A stretch of DNA of 64,000 bases. Origin: Sphingomonas palmae. GTDB taxonomy: Bacteria; Pseudomonadota; Alphaproteobacteria; Sphingomonadales; Sphingomonadaceae. The stretch spans positions 1-64,000 of the forward strand of contig NZ_FNZZ01000002.1 in the NCBI RefSeq assembly GCF_900109565.1. Reading direction: 5' to 3'. Positions within the stretch are counted from its first letter, which is position 1. Every line of letters starts with the position of its first letter. Both the position numbers and the translations under genes were made by a program. Of the stretch, positions 42,418-51,106 are shown in pieces. The notes under the pieces are model-generated. The model ran no database searches. It was not told the origin of the DNA and was given only the letters and a program-made list of their open reading frames with translations.

Positions 42418-44427
42418 ATGAACATGCTCTCGATCACGCTGCCCGACGGTTCGGTTCGCGAGGTCGCACCCGGCACCACCCCCGCCGACATCGCCGCGGC
42501 GATCGGACCCGGTCTCGCCAAGGCAGCGATCGCCGCGCGCGTGGACGGCGAGCTGCGCGACATCACGCGCCCGCTGACGCAGGACTCGCGCCTCGCGCTC
42601 GTCACGCAGAAGGACGAGGCCGACGCGCTAGAACTCGCGCGTCATGACCTCGCGCACGTCATGGCGGAGGCGGTGCAGCACCTGTTTCCGGGCACGCAGA
42701 TCACCTTCGGTCCGGCGACCGACGACGGCTTCTACTACGACTTCGCGCCCCCCAAGATCGACGGGAAGGATCGGCCCTTCACCGACGATGACCTGCCGGG
42801 AATCGAGGCGGAAATGCGCCGCATCATCGCCAAGAACGAGCCATTCACGCGCGAGGTGTGGACGCGCGAGCAGTTGATCGACACGTGGAACAAGCAGGGC
42901 GAAACGTTCAAGGCCGAGTGGGCCGCCGAACTGCCTGATAACGAGGAACTGACGATCTACCGTCAGGGCCAGTGGCTCGACATGTGCCGCGGGCCGCACA
43001 TGGCCTCGACCGGCAAGCTCGATCCTGCAGCGTTCAAGCTGACGCGCGTGTCCGGCGCTTATTGGCGCGGCGACCAGAAGAACGCGATGCTGAGCCGCAT
43101 CTATGGCACCGGCTGGTTGAACAAGAAGCAGCTCGACCAGCACCTGTTCATGCTGGAGGAAGCCGCCAAGCGCGACCATCGCAAGATCGGGCAGGAAATG
43201 GACCTGTTCCACCTCCAGTCGGAGGCGCAAGGGTCAGTGTTCTGGCACCCCAAGGGGTTCGTGCTGTGGCGGCAGATGGAGGCGTACATGCGCCGCCGGC
43301 TCGACGCGGCCGACTATGCCGAGGTCAAGACGCCGCAGCTGATGGACGCACGGCAGTGGGAGCAGTCGGGCCACTGGGGCAAGTACCGCGAGAACATGTT
43401 CGTGGTGCCCGACGAGATCCCCAACACCGAGGACGAGGGTGCGGTGCTGTCGGGCGACGCCGACCTGATGGCGTTGAAGCCGATGAACTGCCCCGCGCAC
43501 GTGCTGATCTTCAAGCAGGGGATCAAGTCGTACCGCGACCTGCCGATCCGCATGGCCGAGTTCGGCTGCTGTCACCGCAACGAGCCGCACGGCGCGCTGC
43601 ACGGCATCATGCGGGTGCGCCAGTTCACGCAGGACGACGCGCACATCTTCGTGCGCGAGGACCAGCTGGTCGAGGAAGTGCGCAAGTTCTGCGAGCTGCT
43701 CGACAGCGTCTACCGCGATCTGGGGTTCGAGGACTACGCGGTGAAGCTGGCGCTGCGCCCCGACAAGCGCTTCGGCTCGGACGAGATGTGGGACAAGGCG
43801 GAGGCCGAGTTGCGCGAGGCGGTGCAGGCGTCCAGCCTGTCCGACGCGATCAAGGCGAAGTTCGAGGAGCTGCCGGGCGAAGGCGCCTTCTACGCACCCA
43901 AGCTCGAATTCCACCTTACCGACGCGATCGGGCGGACGTGGCAGGTCGGCACGATCCAGTCCGACCGCGTGCTGCCCGAACGGTTGGACGCAAGTTACGT
44001 CGGCGAGGACGGCAACCGTCACCGCCCGGTGATGCTGCACCGCGCGATCCTGGGCACGTTCGAGCGCTTCATCGGCATCCTGATCGAGCATCACGCCGGG
44101 CGCTTCCCGCTGTGGCTGGCGCCGGTGCAGGTGGTAGTGGCGACGATCGTCAGCGACGCGGACGATTACGCGCATCAGGTCGCAGCCGAGCTGCGCGCCG
44201 CGGGGCTGCGGGTCGAGACCGACCTGCGCAACGAGAAGATCAACTACAAGGTGCGCGAGCACTCGGTGGCGAAGGTCCCGGTGCTGCTGGTCGTCGGCAA
44301 GCGCGAGGCGGACGAGGGCACCGTCGCGGTTCGGCGGCTGGGCAGCCAGGGACAGGAGGTCGTCGCACTCGGCGACATCACGCAGCGGCTGCGCGACGAG
44401 GCACGCGCGCCCGACATGATGCGCTGA
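42418..44427 (+). CDS. thrS: Threonine--tRNA ligase
   Basis: Class II aminoacyl-tRNA synthetase of 669 residues. Domains: TGS (about 1-62), the editing domain with [17 protein letters not shown], the catalytic core with [11 protein letters not shown], motif 2 [19 protein letters not shown] and motif 3 [16 protein letters not shown], and the anticodon-binding domain ([20 protein letters not shown]). Full length. In many bacteria infC follows directly; here a TonB-dependent receptor gene lies between. Confidence 0.98.
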   Translation: MNMLSITLPDGSVREVAPGTTPADIAAAIGPGLAKAAIAARVDGELRDITRPLTQDSRLALVTQKDEADALELARHDLAHVMAEAVQHLFPGTQITFGPATDDGFYYDFAPPKIDGKDRPFTDDDLPGIEAEMRRIIAKNEPFTREVWTREQLIDTWNKQGETFKAEWAAELPDNEELTIYRQGQWLDMCRGPHMASTGKLDPAAFKLTRVSGAYWRGDQKNAMLSRIYGTGWLNKKQLDQHLFMLEEAAKRDHRKIGQEMDLFHLQSEAQGSVFWHPKGFVLWRQMEAYMRRRLDAADYAEVKTPQLMDARQWEQSGHWGKYRENMFVVPDEIPNTEDEGAVLSGDADLMALKPMNCPAHVLIFKQGIKSYRDLPIRMAEFGCCHRNEPHGALHGIMRVRQFTQDDAHIFVREDQLVEEVRKFCELLDSVYRDLGFEDYAVKLALRPDKRFGSDEMWDKAEAELREAVQASSLSDAIKAKFEELPGEGAFYAPKLEFHLTDAIGRTWQVGTIQSDRVLPERLDASYVGEDGNRHRPVMLHRAILGTFERFIGILIEHHAGRFPLWLAPVQVVVATIVSDADDYAHQVAAELRAAGLRVETDLRNEKINYKVREHSVAKVPVLLVVGKREADEGTVAVRRLGSQGQEVVALGDITQRLRDEARAPDMMR

Positions 44428-44430
44428 CGG

Positions 44431-44467
44431 GCGAGCGGGTCTGCGGAACGCGTCCGCAGACCCGCTC
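44431..44467 (+). terminator. 16-bp perfect hairpin after thrS
   Basis: CGAGCGGGTCTGCGGA (44431-44446) pairs perfectly with TCCGCAGACCCGCTCG (44452-44467) across a 5-nt loop, starting 4 bp after the thrS stop. There is no U tract, so it may be a terminator of an unusual type or a 3'-end stabiliser. Confidence 0.6.
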
Positions 44468-44586
44468 GCGGCGCAACGGCTTGCCGCAGCGCAGCGACAA
44501 AGCGCGTGACTTTCCCCGCGCGACCGCTAACCGCGCCCGCCTAACCCAGCGGCGCACAGATGCCGCGGTCATCAGGGATCGCACCC

Positions 44587-47355
44587 ATGTATCGTTCGTA
44601 TCGACCCGCGTTGGCGGCGGGCCTGCTCTCGTCCGCGCTGCTGCTCACCCTACCCGCTGCCGCGCAGCAGTCACCGGTCGGGCAAGCGGGCGATCAGTCC
44701 GCGCCGCCGGCGACTGATCAGACCGGCGACACACCGGGCGACATCCTCGTCACCGCAACGCGGCGCGCCGAGCGCCTGTCGGACGTGCCGATCGCAATCA
44801 CCGCGATCTCGGGCGAGACGCTCGCCGCGACGGGCGCGGTCGACCTGCGCGGGATCGATCAGGTCGCGCCCTCGCTGCTCGTGTCGGGCGCGACGAGCGA
44901 GGCGAACTTCACCGCGCGCATTCGCGGCATCGGCACGGTGGGGGAGAATCCGGGGCTGGAAAGCTCGGTCGGGCTGTTCGTCGACGGCGTGTATCGCGCG
45001 AGGAGCGGCGTCGGGCTGACCGAATTGGGTGAGGTCGACCGCGTCGAGGTGCTGCGCGGGCCGCAGGGGACGCTGTTCGGGCGCAACTCGACCGCGGGCA
45101 CGATCAGCATCGTGACGCGCGCGCCCGAGCTCGGACGCACCGACGCGCACGGATCGGTCTCCTACGGCAATTACGATTACTGGCGGCTCGACGGCGCGGT
45201 GAACCTGCCGGTCGGCGAGACCGCGGCGGTGCGCGTCGATGGCGTGTGGCAGCGCCGCGACGGCTTCATCCGCCAGTTGACCCCCGGCGAGCCCGACATC
45301 CAGGACCGGAACCGCTGGCTGGCGCGCGGGCAGTTCGCCTGGGCACCGAACGACGCGCTGTCGGTGCGCATCATCGGCGACTATGCCGAGCGTCACGAGA
45401 ATTGCTGCAACGGCGTGCTGCTGGGTCCGGTGCGCAACCTGACGCGGACCGATCCGGCTGGCGGCGCGATCGCGGTGGGTGCGAACACGCTGCTTCCGCT
45501 GCTTCAGGCACTGGGCGCGAATTACCAGCTGCCGCCCGCTGGCGAGCGGTTCCAGTTTTCGACCTCGACGAGCGCGGGTGTGCCGTACCGGTCGGAGGTG
45601 CGCGATTGGGGCGCGTCGGGCGAGGTCAACTGGCAGCTGGGCGCGGCGACGCTGACGTCGATCACCGCGTGGCGCGATTACAAGAACCGGATGGGTCAGG
45701 ACAACGACTTCAACCGGCTCGACCTGCTCGACCGGCAGGACCTCGACCGGCGGTTCCGCAACTTCTCGCAGGAAGTGCGGCTTGCCGGACGCGCGTTCGA
45801 CGGGCGGCTCGACTGGCTGGTCGGCGGTTACTACGGCAACGAGAAGCTGAACGTCGACGACGACCAGCGTTACGGACAGGATTACACCCGCTTCGCCAAT
45901 TGCATCATCGCGACCTCGTTTGCCGCATCGGGCGCGGGACAGGTCGACCTCGCCTCCCCCACCTGCTCGAGCGCGCCGGCGAGCGTGTTCGCAGGCTATG
46001 ACGCGGTGGCGCGGCAGCTGGGTGCGGCACCGCTGAACGGCACCGGCGCGAACGACGGGAACTTCACGCAGGTGAGCCGCAACTGGGCGTTGTTCACGCA
46101 CAACACGCTGGCGATCGTCCCCGACCGCCTGTTCGCCACCATCGGCGTTCGCTACACCGACGAGCACAAGCGGGTACGCGCCGACTACCGCGCGACCAAC
46201 ACGCTCTGCCCGGCGCTGCTCAACTCCTCGCTCCAGTCGCTCGCCGGGCTCGCCTGCGTCGTGAACGGCGCAGGCGTCGACATTCCCGCGGGCACGCCGG
46301 GGTCGACGTTCGACGACGGGCAGTGGACCGGCACCGCGGTGCTGGGGTTCAAGCCGGTGACGAGCGTGCTCGTCTACGCCTCCGCCTCGCGCGGGTACAA
46401 GGCGGGCGGGTTCAACCTCGATTTCTCCGGGCTCGACCGCCCGTGCTTCGCGGGCGCGGGTACGGCGGCGCAGGCGGCGGCGTGCGCGGCGTTGCTCAGC
46501 CGGCCGGCGAACACGCCGGGCAACGGTCGCGCCGAGGTCGCCGACCTCGCCTATGCCAGCGAGAAGGTGACCGCGTACGAGGTCGGCGCGAAGTGGAACG
46601 GGCGCAGCATCGACGTGAACGTCGCGGCGTTCCACCAGCTGTTCAGCGGCTATCAGCTCAACACCTATAACGGCACGAGCTTCGAGGTCGCGAACATTCA
46701 GTCGTGCCGTGATAGCCTGAACCGCGCCGATACCGACGCGTCGGCGGCGACGGGGGCGTGCGCGCCCGACCGGCTGCGGCCGGGCGTGGTATCGACCGGC
46801 GTCGAGCTGGAGAGCACGATCCGCCCGGTGCGCGACGTGTCGGTCAATCTCGGTTTCACCTACGCGCACACGCGTTATCGCCGCTATCTGGTCGGGACCG
46901 GCGGGCGGCCGCTGTCGCCGGTGCTGTTCCAATTGCCCGATCAGGACCTGTCGAACGCGCCCGAGGTCGTCACCACCGCGGGCATCGGCTGGACGCCCGC
47001 GGTCGGCACGCGCGGGCTGACCGGGCTGGTCTATTTCGACGTTCGGATGCAGAGCGACACCAACACCGGCTCCGACCTCGATCTGGAAAAGGTGCAGGAC
47101 GCGTTCGCGGTGGTGAACGGTCGCCTTGGCCTCTACGGCGCGAGCAGGCGCTGGGGCGTCGAATTATGGGCGCAGAACCTGCTCAACCAGCGATACTTCC
47201 AGCTCGCCTCGGACATACCCGCTCAAGGATCGGGCACATTCCGCAGCGTCCAGCAGGCCGCGTCGGGCGGGTTTTCGGGCAGTGCGAACGCGCTATACAT
47301 CGGCTTTCCGGGCGAGCCGCGCACGTACGGCGTGACGCTGCGCGGCAGCTTCTAG
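44587..47355 (+). CDS. TonB-dependent receptor A (thrS-infC interval)
   Basis: Outer-membrane receptor of 922 residues starting [20 protein letters not shown] with signal peptide cleavage near LPAAAQQ. TonB-box-like [20 protein letters not shown], plug ([35 protein letters not shown]) and barrel with terminal YGVTLRGSF. It is a close paralogue of the receptor at 48260: they share [15 protein letters not shown], the [16 protein letters not shown] strand, [16 protein letters not shown] and WAQNLLNQ segments. Substrate unknown. The upstream ATG at 44560 is less likely than 44587. Confidence 0.93.
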   Translation: MYRSYRPALAAGLLSSALLLTLPAAAQQSPVGQAGDQSAPPATDQTGDTPGDILVTATRRAERLSDVPIAITAISGETLAATGAVDLRGIDQVAPSLLVSGATSEANFTARIRGIGTVGENPGLESSVGLFVDGVYRARSGVGLTELGEVDRVEVLRGPQGTLFGRNSTAGTISIVTRAPELGRTDAHGSVSYGNYDYWRLDGAVNLPVGETAAVRVDGVWQRRDGFIRQLTPGEPDIQDRNRWLARGQFAWAPNDALSVRIIGDYAERHENCCNGVLLGPVRNLTRTDPAGGAIAVGANTLLPLLQALGANYQLPPAGERFQFSTSTSAGVPYRSEVRDWGASGEVNWQLGAATLTSITAWRDYKNRMGQDNDFNRLDLLDRQDLDRRFRNFSQEVRLAGRAFDGRLDWLVGGYYGNEKLNVDDDQRYGQDYTRFANCIIATSFAASGAGQVDLASPTCSSAPASVFAGYDAVARQLGAAPLNGTGANDGNFTQVSRNWALFTHNTLAIVPDRLFATIGVRYTDEHKRVRADYRATNTLCPALLNSSLQSLAGLACVVNGAGVDIPAGTPGSTFDDGQWTGTAVLGFKPVTSVLVYASASRGYKAGGFNLDFSGLDRPCFAGAGTAAQAAACAALLSRPANTPGNGRAEVADLAYASEKVTAYEVGAKWNGRSIDVNVAAFHQLFSGYQLNTYNGTSFEVANIQSCRDSLNRADTDASAATGACAPDRLRPGVVSTGVELESTIRPVRDVSVNLGFTYAHTRYRRYLVGTGGRPLSPVLFQLPDQDLSNAPEVVTTAGIGWTPAVGTRGLTGLVYFDVRMQSDTNTGSDLDLEKVQDAFAVVNGRLGLYGASRRWGVELWAQNLLNQRYFQLASDIPAQGSGTFRSVQQAASGGFSGSANALYIGFPGEPRTYGVTLRGSF

Positions 47356-47382
47356 AACACACGTCAGCGACAAAAAGACCGG

Positions 47383-47411
47383 CGCACCCACTCTTTCAAA
47401 GCGAGGGTGCG
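47383..47411 (+). terminator. Weak hairpin between receptor A and infC
   Basis: CGCACCC (47383-47389) pairs with GGGTGCG (47405-47411) across a 15-nt loop, 28 bp after the receptor stop and about 70 bp before infC. No U tract follows. It may be a terminator or part of the infC leader. Confidence 0.3.
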
Positions 47412-47466
47412 TCGAACATCTTCCGATTCATGCAGCGAAAGCTTATATCGACGGCAGTGAATCAAC

Positions 47467-47482
47467 AGGAGAAGTATCTATC
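47467..47482 (+). promoter_or_regulatory. infC ribosome-binding site with AUC start codon
   Basis: AGGAGA at 47467-47472 is followed after 7 nt by ATC (47480-47482), in frame with infC. IF-3 discriminates against such codons, which would give the classic autoregulation loop. Confidence 0.6.
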
Positions 47483-48025
47483 CGTCCGCCTATGATGCGC
47501 CGCCCAATGCAGGCGCCGCCGATGAATGGTCCTCGCTTCAACGAGTGGATCCAGAGCCAGAAGGTCCGCGTGATCGATCACGAGGGCGAGAATCTCGGCG
47601 TGATGTACACGCGCGAAGCGATGGCGCAGGCCAAGGAAGTCGGGCTCGACCTGGTCGAGGTGTCCCCCAACGCGGACCCGCCCGTCGCCAAGTTCCTGGA
47701 TGTCGGCAAGTTCAAGTACGAGGCTCAGAAGAAGGCCAATCTCGCCCGCAAGAGCCAGAAGACGCAGGAGATCAAGGAGATCAAGATGCGTCCGAACATC
47801 GATGACCACGATTACGACACCAAGATGAAAAAGGTGGTCGAGTTCATCGAGGAAGGCGACAAGGTTAAGGTCACCATGCGCTTCCGCGGTCGCGAGCTGA
47901 GCCACGGCTCGCTCGGCATGGCGGTGCTGCAGCGCGTGGCCGAGGCGACCAACGAGATCGCCAAGGTTGAGGCCTATCCGCGCATGGAAGGCCGTCAGAT
48001 GCTGATGGTGCTGTCGCCGAAATAA
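47480..48025 (+). CDS. infC: Translation initiation factor IF-3, probable AUC start
   Basis: IF-3 prevents subunit joining and proofreads the initiator tRNA and start codon. The N domain has [20 protein letters not shown] and [20 protein letters not shown], followed by the linker helix and the C domain [18 protein letters not shown] with [18 protein letters not shown] (47467-47472) is placed 7 nt before an in-frame ATC at 47480 but 19 nt before the first ATG at 47492. In other bacteria infC uses AUU or other rare starts for self-control, so the 181-residue form ([12 protein letters not shown]) is preferred over 177 residues. Confidence 0.95.
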   Translation: MRPPMMRRPMQAPPMNGPRFNEWIQSQKVRVIDHEGENLGVMYTREAMAQAKEVGLDLVEVSPNADPPVAKFLDVGKFKYEAQKKANLARKSQKTQEIKEIKMRPNIDDHDYDTKMKKVVEFIEEGDKVKVTMRFRGRELSHGSLGMAVLQRVAEATNEIAKVEAYPRMEGRQMLMVLSPK

Positions 48026-48032
48026 AGTTGGT

Positions 48033-48067
48033 GCGCGCCGGCCGGATCACCGCCGGCGCGCCGCTTT
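48033..48067 (+). terminator. Terminator after infC
   Basis: GCGCGCCGGC (48033-48042) pairs with GCCGGCGCGC (48052-48061) with a 9-nt loop, followed by CGCTTTCC. It starts 8 bp after the infC stop. The T tract is short, so it is a moderate candidate. Confidence 0.6.
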
Positions 48068-48259
48068 CCTGCACTTCGCGGGCATTCCGTAGCGTCAGCC
48101 GCCCCCGCGGTTTTGTGTCTTTCCATGTCGCGTGTTGCGTGTGAGCCACACCCTCGTATTTTCTGTTACGCGGCACGTAAGAATTACTAGACGCGTAAAC
48201 CCATCCGCATAGGATCGACACCAAACCCGATATTCAAATCTGGGAGAGGATCGACCTTG

Positions 48260-51049
48260 ATGCGCACCTACGCGACCCTTCTGTCCACCGTCGCCTGCCT
48301 GGCGGCCTGCCCCGCACTGGCGCAGGAGCAGACCAGCCCCGTCACCACCAACGCCGCGGTCGATGGCCAGAGCAACACCGCCGCCGCACAGGCGAGCCCG
48401 ACCGGCGAGCTGGGCGCGGGCGACATCGTCGTCACCGCGACTAGGCGTGCCGAGCGGCTGGCCGACGTGCCGATCTCGATCAACGCGGTGAACCAGGAGA
48501 GCCTGCAGAATTCGGGTGCGACCGACATCCGCGGTGTGGCGCAGCTCGCGCCGTCGCTCAGCGTGTCGTCGACCGGTTCGGAAGCGAACGCCTCCGCGCG
48601 TATTCGCGGCATTGGCACCGTGGGCGACAATCCGGGTCTCGAAAGCTCGGTCGTCACCTTCATCGACGGCGTGTACCGCAGCCGCACGGGATCGGGCCTG
48701 AACGACATCGGCGAGATCGAGCGCGTCGAGGTGCTGCGCGGACCGCAGGGCACGCTGTCGGGCCGCAACTCGTCGGCGGGTGCGATCAACATCTACACCA
48801 AGGCGCCGTCATTCGACTTCGGCGGCTACGGCGAGGCGACTTACGGCAATTACGACAACGTTCGCCTGGCCGGCGCGCTGACGGGTCCGATCGTCAAGGA
48901 CCTGCTCGCCTTCCGCGTCGACGGCGTCTACGCCAAGCGTGACGGTTTCTACCGCGACGTCATCAACAACACCGACTTCAACGATCGCAACCGCTATTTC
49001 GTCCGCGGGCAGCTGCTGCTGGAGCCGTCGAGCGACTTCTCGGTCCGGCTGATCGGCGACTATACGCGCCGCGACGAGAAGTGCTGCGGCGCGGTCTACG
49101 TCGATCTGCGCGAGAAGATCGATCCGACGCCGGGCACGCCGGGCGACTTCGCGATCAACCCGGCAGGCAATCGGATCGTGCAGGTGATGCAGTCGCTGGG
49201 AGCGGTGTTCCCGAGCGCGGGCGATCCGTACAACCGCCGCATCGCGCAGACGCCGGGCCGTGATTATTCCAACATTACCAAGGATTACGGCGGGTCGGCG
49301 CAGGTCGACTGGAACTTCGGTGGTGCGGCGCTGACCTCGATCACCGCGTACCGCGAGTACAAGTCGTTCGGCGCGGGCGATTTCGACTACGGCAACCTCG
49401 ACCTCGTCTATCGCCGCGACGACGGCAACGCCTTCCGCCGCTTCCGCACCTTTACCCAGGAGCTGCGCCTGAACGGCGAGGCGTTTGGCGACCGGCTCAA
49501 CTGGCTCGTCGGCGGCTTCTACAGTAACGAGAAGCTGCGCGTGGCGGACAACATCCGCTTCGGCACCGATTACGGCGCGTTCGCCGCCTGTCGCGTGATC
49601 GCGAGCGCCAATCCGCTCGCCGCGCTTCGTGCGCCGCGCCAGCCGGGCTGTCTGAGCGCGACGGGGCGTGCGGTGCTCTCCGGCCTGGTGCCCGGCACCA
49701 CGCCCGCGTTCGGCGCGGCGACGGGCACCATTCTCGCCGGCATCGATCGTCTGTCGACCTTGAGCGACCGCGGCGGCATCCGCGACAATTACGACCAGAA
49801 GAGCGAGAGCTACGCCTTCTTCACGCACAACGTGTTCAAGATCACCGACACCTTGTCGCTGACCGGGGGCCTGCGCTGGACCAAGGAGACGAAGAGCCTC
49901 GACGCGAGCTTCACCAACGACAACACCGTCTGCGCGCAGCAGCTGGGCAATCTCGCGCCGCTGCTCGCCAATCCGCAGCTTGCCTCGACGGTCGCGGGCA
50001 TCCTGACGCTCAGCTGCACCGGCAACTCGAGCTCGACGATCAACGGCAAGTCGATCAGCGACAAGTTCAGCAACGACGAATTTACCGGCACCGCGGTGCT
50101 GTCGTGGAAGCCGGTCGATCGGCTGATGACCTATGCCAGCTATTCGCGCGGGTTCAAGGCGGGCGGGTTCAACCTCGACAAGTCGGACCTGGGCCTCGCC
50201 TATCTGCCGCAGACGACGCTGGCGCCGAACGCCGCCGCGCTGCGCTTCGACCCCGAGACGGTCAACGCGTACGAGATCGGCCTGAAATATTCGTCGCGCC
50301 CATTCACGTTCAACCTGGCGGCGTTCCGGTCGGACTTCACCAACTTCCAGCTGAACACCTTCAACGGCACCAACTTCATCGTCCAGAACCTGAGCAGCTG
50401 CGACGATGGCCTGAACGGCGCCGACAAGGACAACAGCGCCGCGACCGGTCGCTGCACCAGCGGCGTCGGCACGGGCGTGCGCAGCCAGGGTGTCGAGTTG
50501 GAAGCGGGCTTCTACCCCGCACGCTCGGTCGCAATCACGATGGGCTACACGCTCGCCGACACCAAGGTGCGCCGCAACATCGTCGGTTCGGCCTCGGGTG
50601 AGCCGCTCGACCCCGCGCTGTTCCTGCTGCCGGGCGCGCAGATGCCGCTCGCGCCACGCAACGTCATCACGACCTCGGCATCGTGGACGCCGGAGATCGG
50701 ATCTAACGGCATGTCGGCGCTGTTCTACATCGATCAGCGCACCTCGTCCGACTACAACACCGGATCGGACAACTTTCCCGAGAAGGCGCAGGACGGCTTC
50801 ACCGTCGTCAACGCCCGCGTCGGCCTGCACGGGCGCGATGACCTGTGGGCGATCGAGGTCTGGGCGCAGAACCTGCTGAACCAGGATTACCAGCAGGTCG
50901 CGTTCAACGCGCCGTTCCAGGGTGCGGGCAGCCAGGCGCAGGTGCAGGCGTTCGGCACCGCCGGCGGCTTCGCGACCGCGAACCAGGTGTTCACCTCGTA
51001 CCTGGCCGAGCCGCGCACTTATGGCCTGACGGTGCGCACGCGCTTCTAA
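48260..51049 (+). CDS. TonB-dependent receptor B (downstream of infC)
   Basis: Outer-membrane receptor of 929 residues. GAGAGGA lies 9 nt before the ATG at 48260. Signal peptide (ATLLSTVACLAACPALAQ), TonB-box-like [20 protein letters not shown], plug ([20 protein letters not shown]) and barrel ending RTYGLTVRTRF. Close relative of the receptor at 44587; both carry the strand motif IGDY with a Cys-Cys pair (LIGDYTRRDEKCCGAV here). Substrate unknown. A terminator follows. Confidence 0.93.
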   Translation: MRTYATLLSTVACLAACPALAQEQTSPVTTNAAVDGQSNTAAAQASPTGELGAGDIVVTATRRAERLADVPISINAVNQESLQNSGATDIRGVAQLAPSLSVSSTGSEANASARIRGIGTVGDNPGLESSVVTFIDGVYRSRTGSGLNDIGEIERVEVLRGPQGTLSGRNSSAGAINIYTKAPSFDFGGYGEATYGNYDNVRLAGALTGPIVKDLLAFRVDGVYAKRDGFYRDVINNTDFNDRNRYFVRGQLLLEPSSDFSVRLIGDYTRRDEKCCGAVYVDLREKIDPTPGTPGDFAINPAGNRIVQVMQSLGAVFPSAGDPYNRRIAQTPGRDYSNITKDYGGSAQVDWNFGGAALTSITAYREYKSFGAGDFDYGNLDLVYRRDDGNAFRRFRTFTQELRLNGEAFGDRLNWLVGGFYSNEKLRVADNIRFGTDYGAFAACRVIASANPLAALRAPRQPGCLSATGRAVLSGLVPGTTPAFGAATGTILAGIDRLSTLSDRGGIRDNYDQKSESYAFFTHNVFKITDTLSLTGGLRWTKETKSLDASFTNDNTVCAQQLGNLAPLLANPQLASTVAGILTLSCTGNSSSTINGKSISDKFSNDEFTGTAVLSWKPVDRLMTYASYSRGFKAGGFNLDKSDLGLAYLPQTTLAPNAAALRFDPETVNAYEIGLKYSSRPFTFNLAAFRSDFTNFQLNTFNGTNFIVQNLSSCDDGLNGADKDNSAATGRCTSGVGTGVRSQGVELEAGFYPARSVAITMGYTLADTKVRRNIVGSASGEPLDPALFLLPGAQMPLAPRNVITTSASWTPEIGSNGMSALFYIDQRTSSDYNTGSDNFPEKAQDGFTVVNARVGLHGRDDLWAIEVWAQNLLNQDYQQVAFNAPFQGAGSQAQVQAFGTAGGFATANQVFTSYLAEPRTYGLTVRTRF

Positions 51050-51070
51050 ACGACTGATCCGTCAACGAAG

Positions 51071-51106
51071 GGGGCCGGTCCGCACGCGCGGGCCGGCCCT
51101 TTTCTT
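51071..51106 (+). terminator. Rho-independent terminator after receptor B
   Basis: GGGCCGG (51072-51078) pairs with CCGGCCC (51093-51099), followed by TTTTCTTT. It lies between the receptor stop and the convergent glnD stop. Confidence 0.75.
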
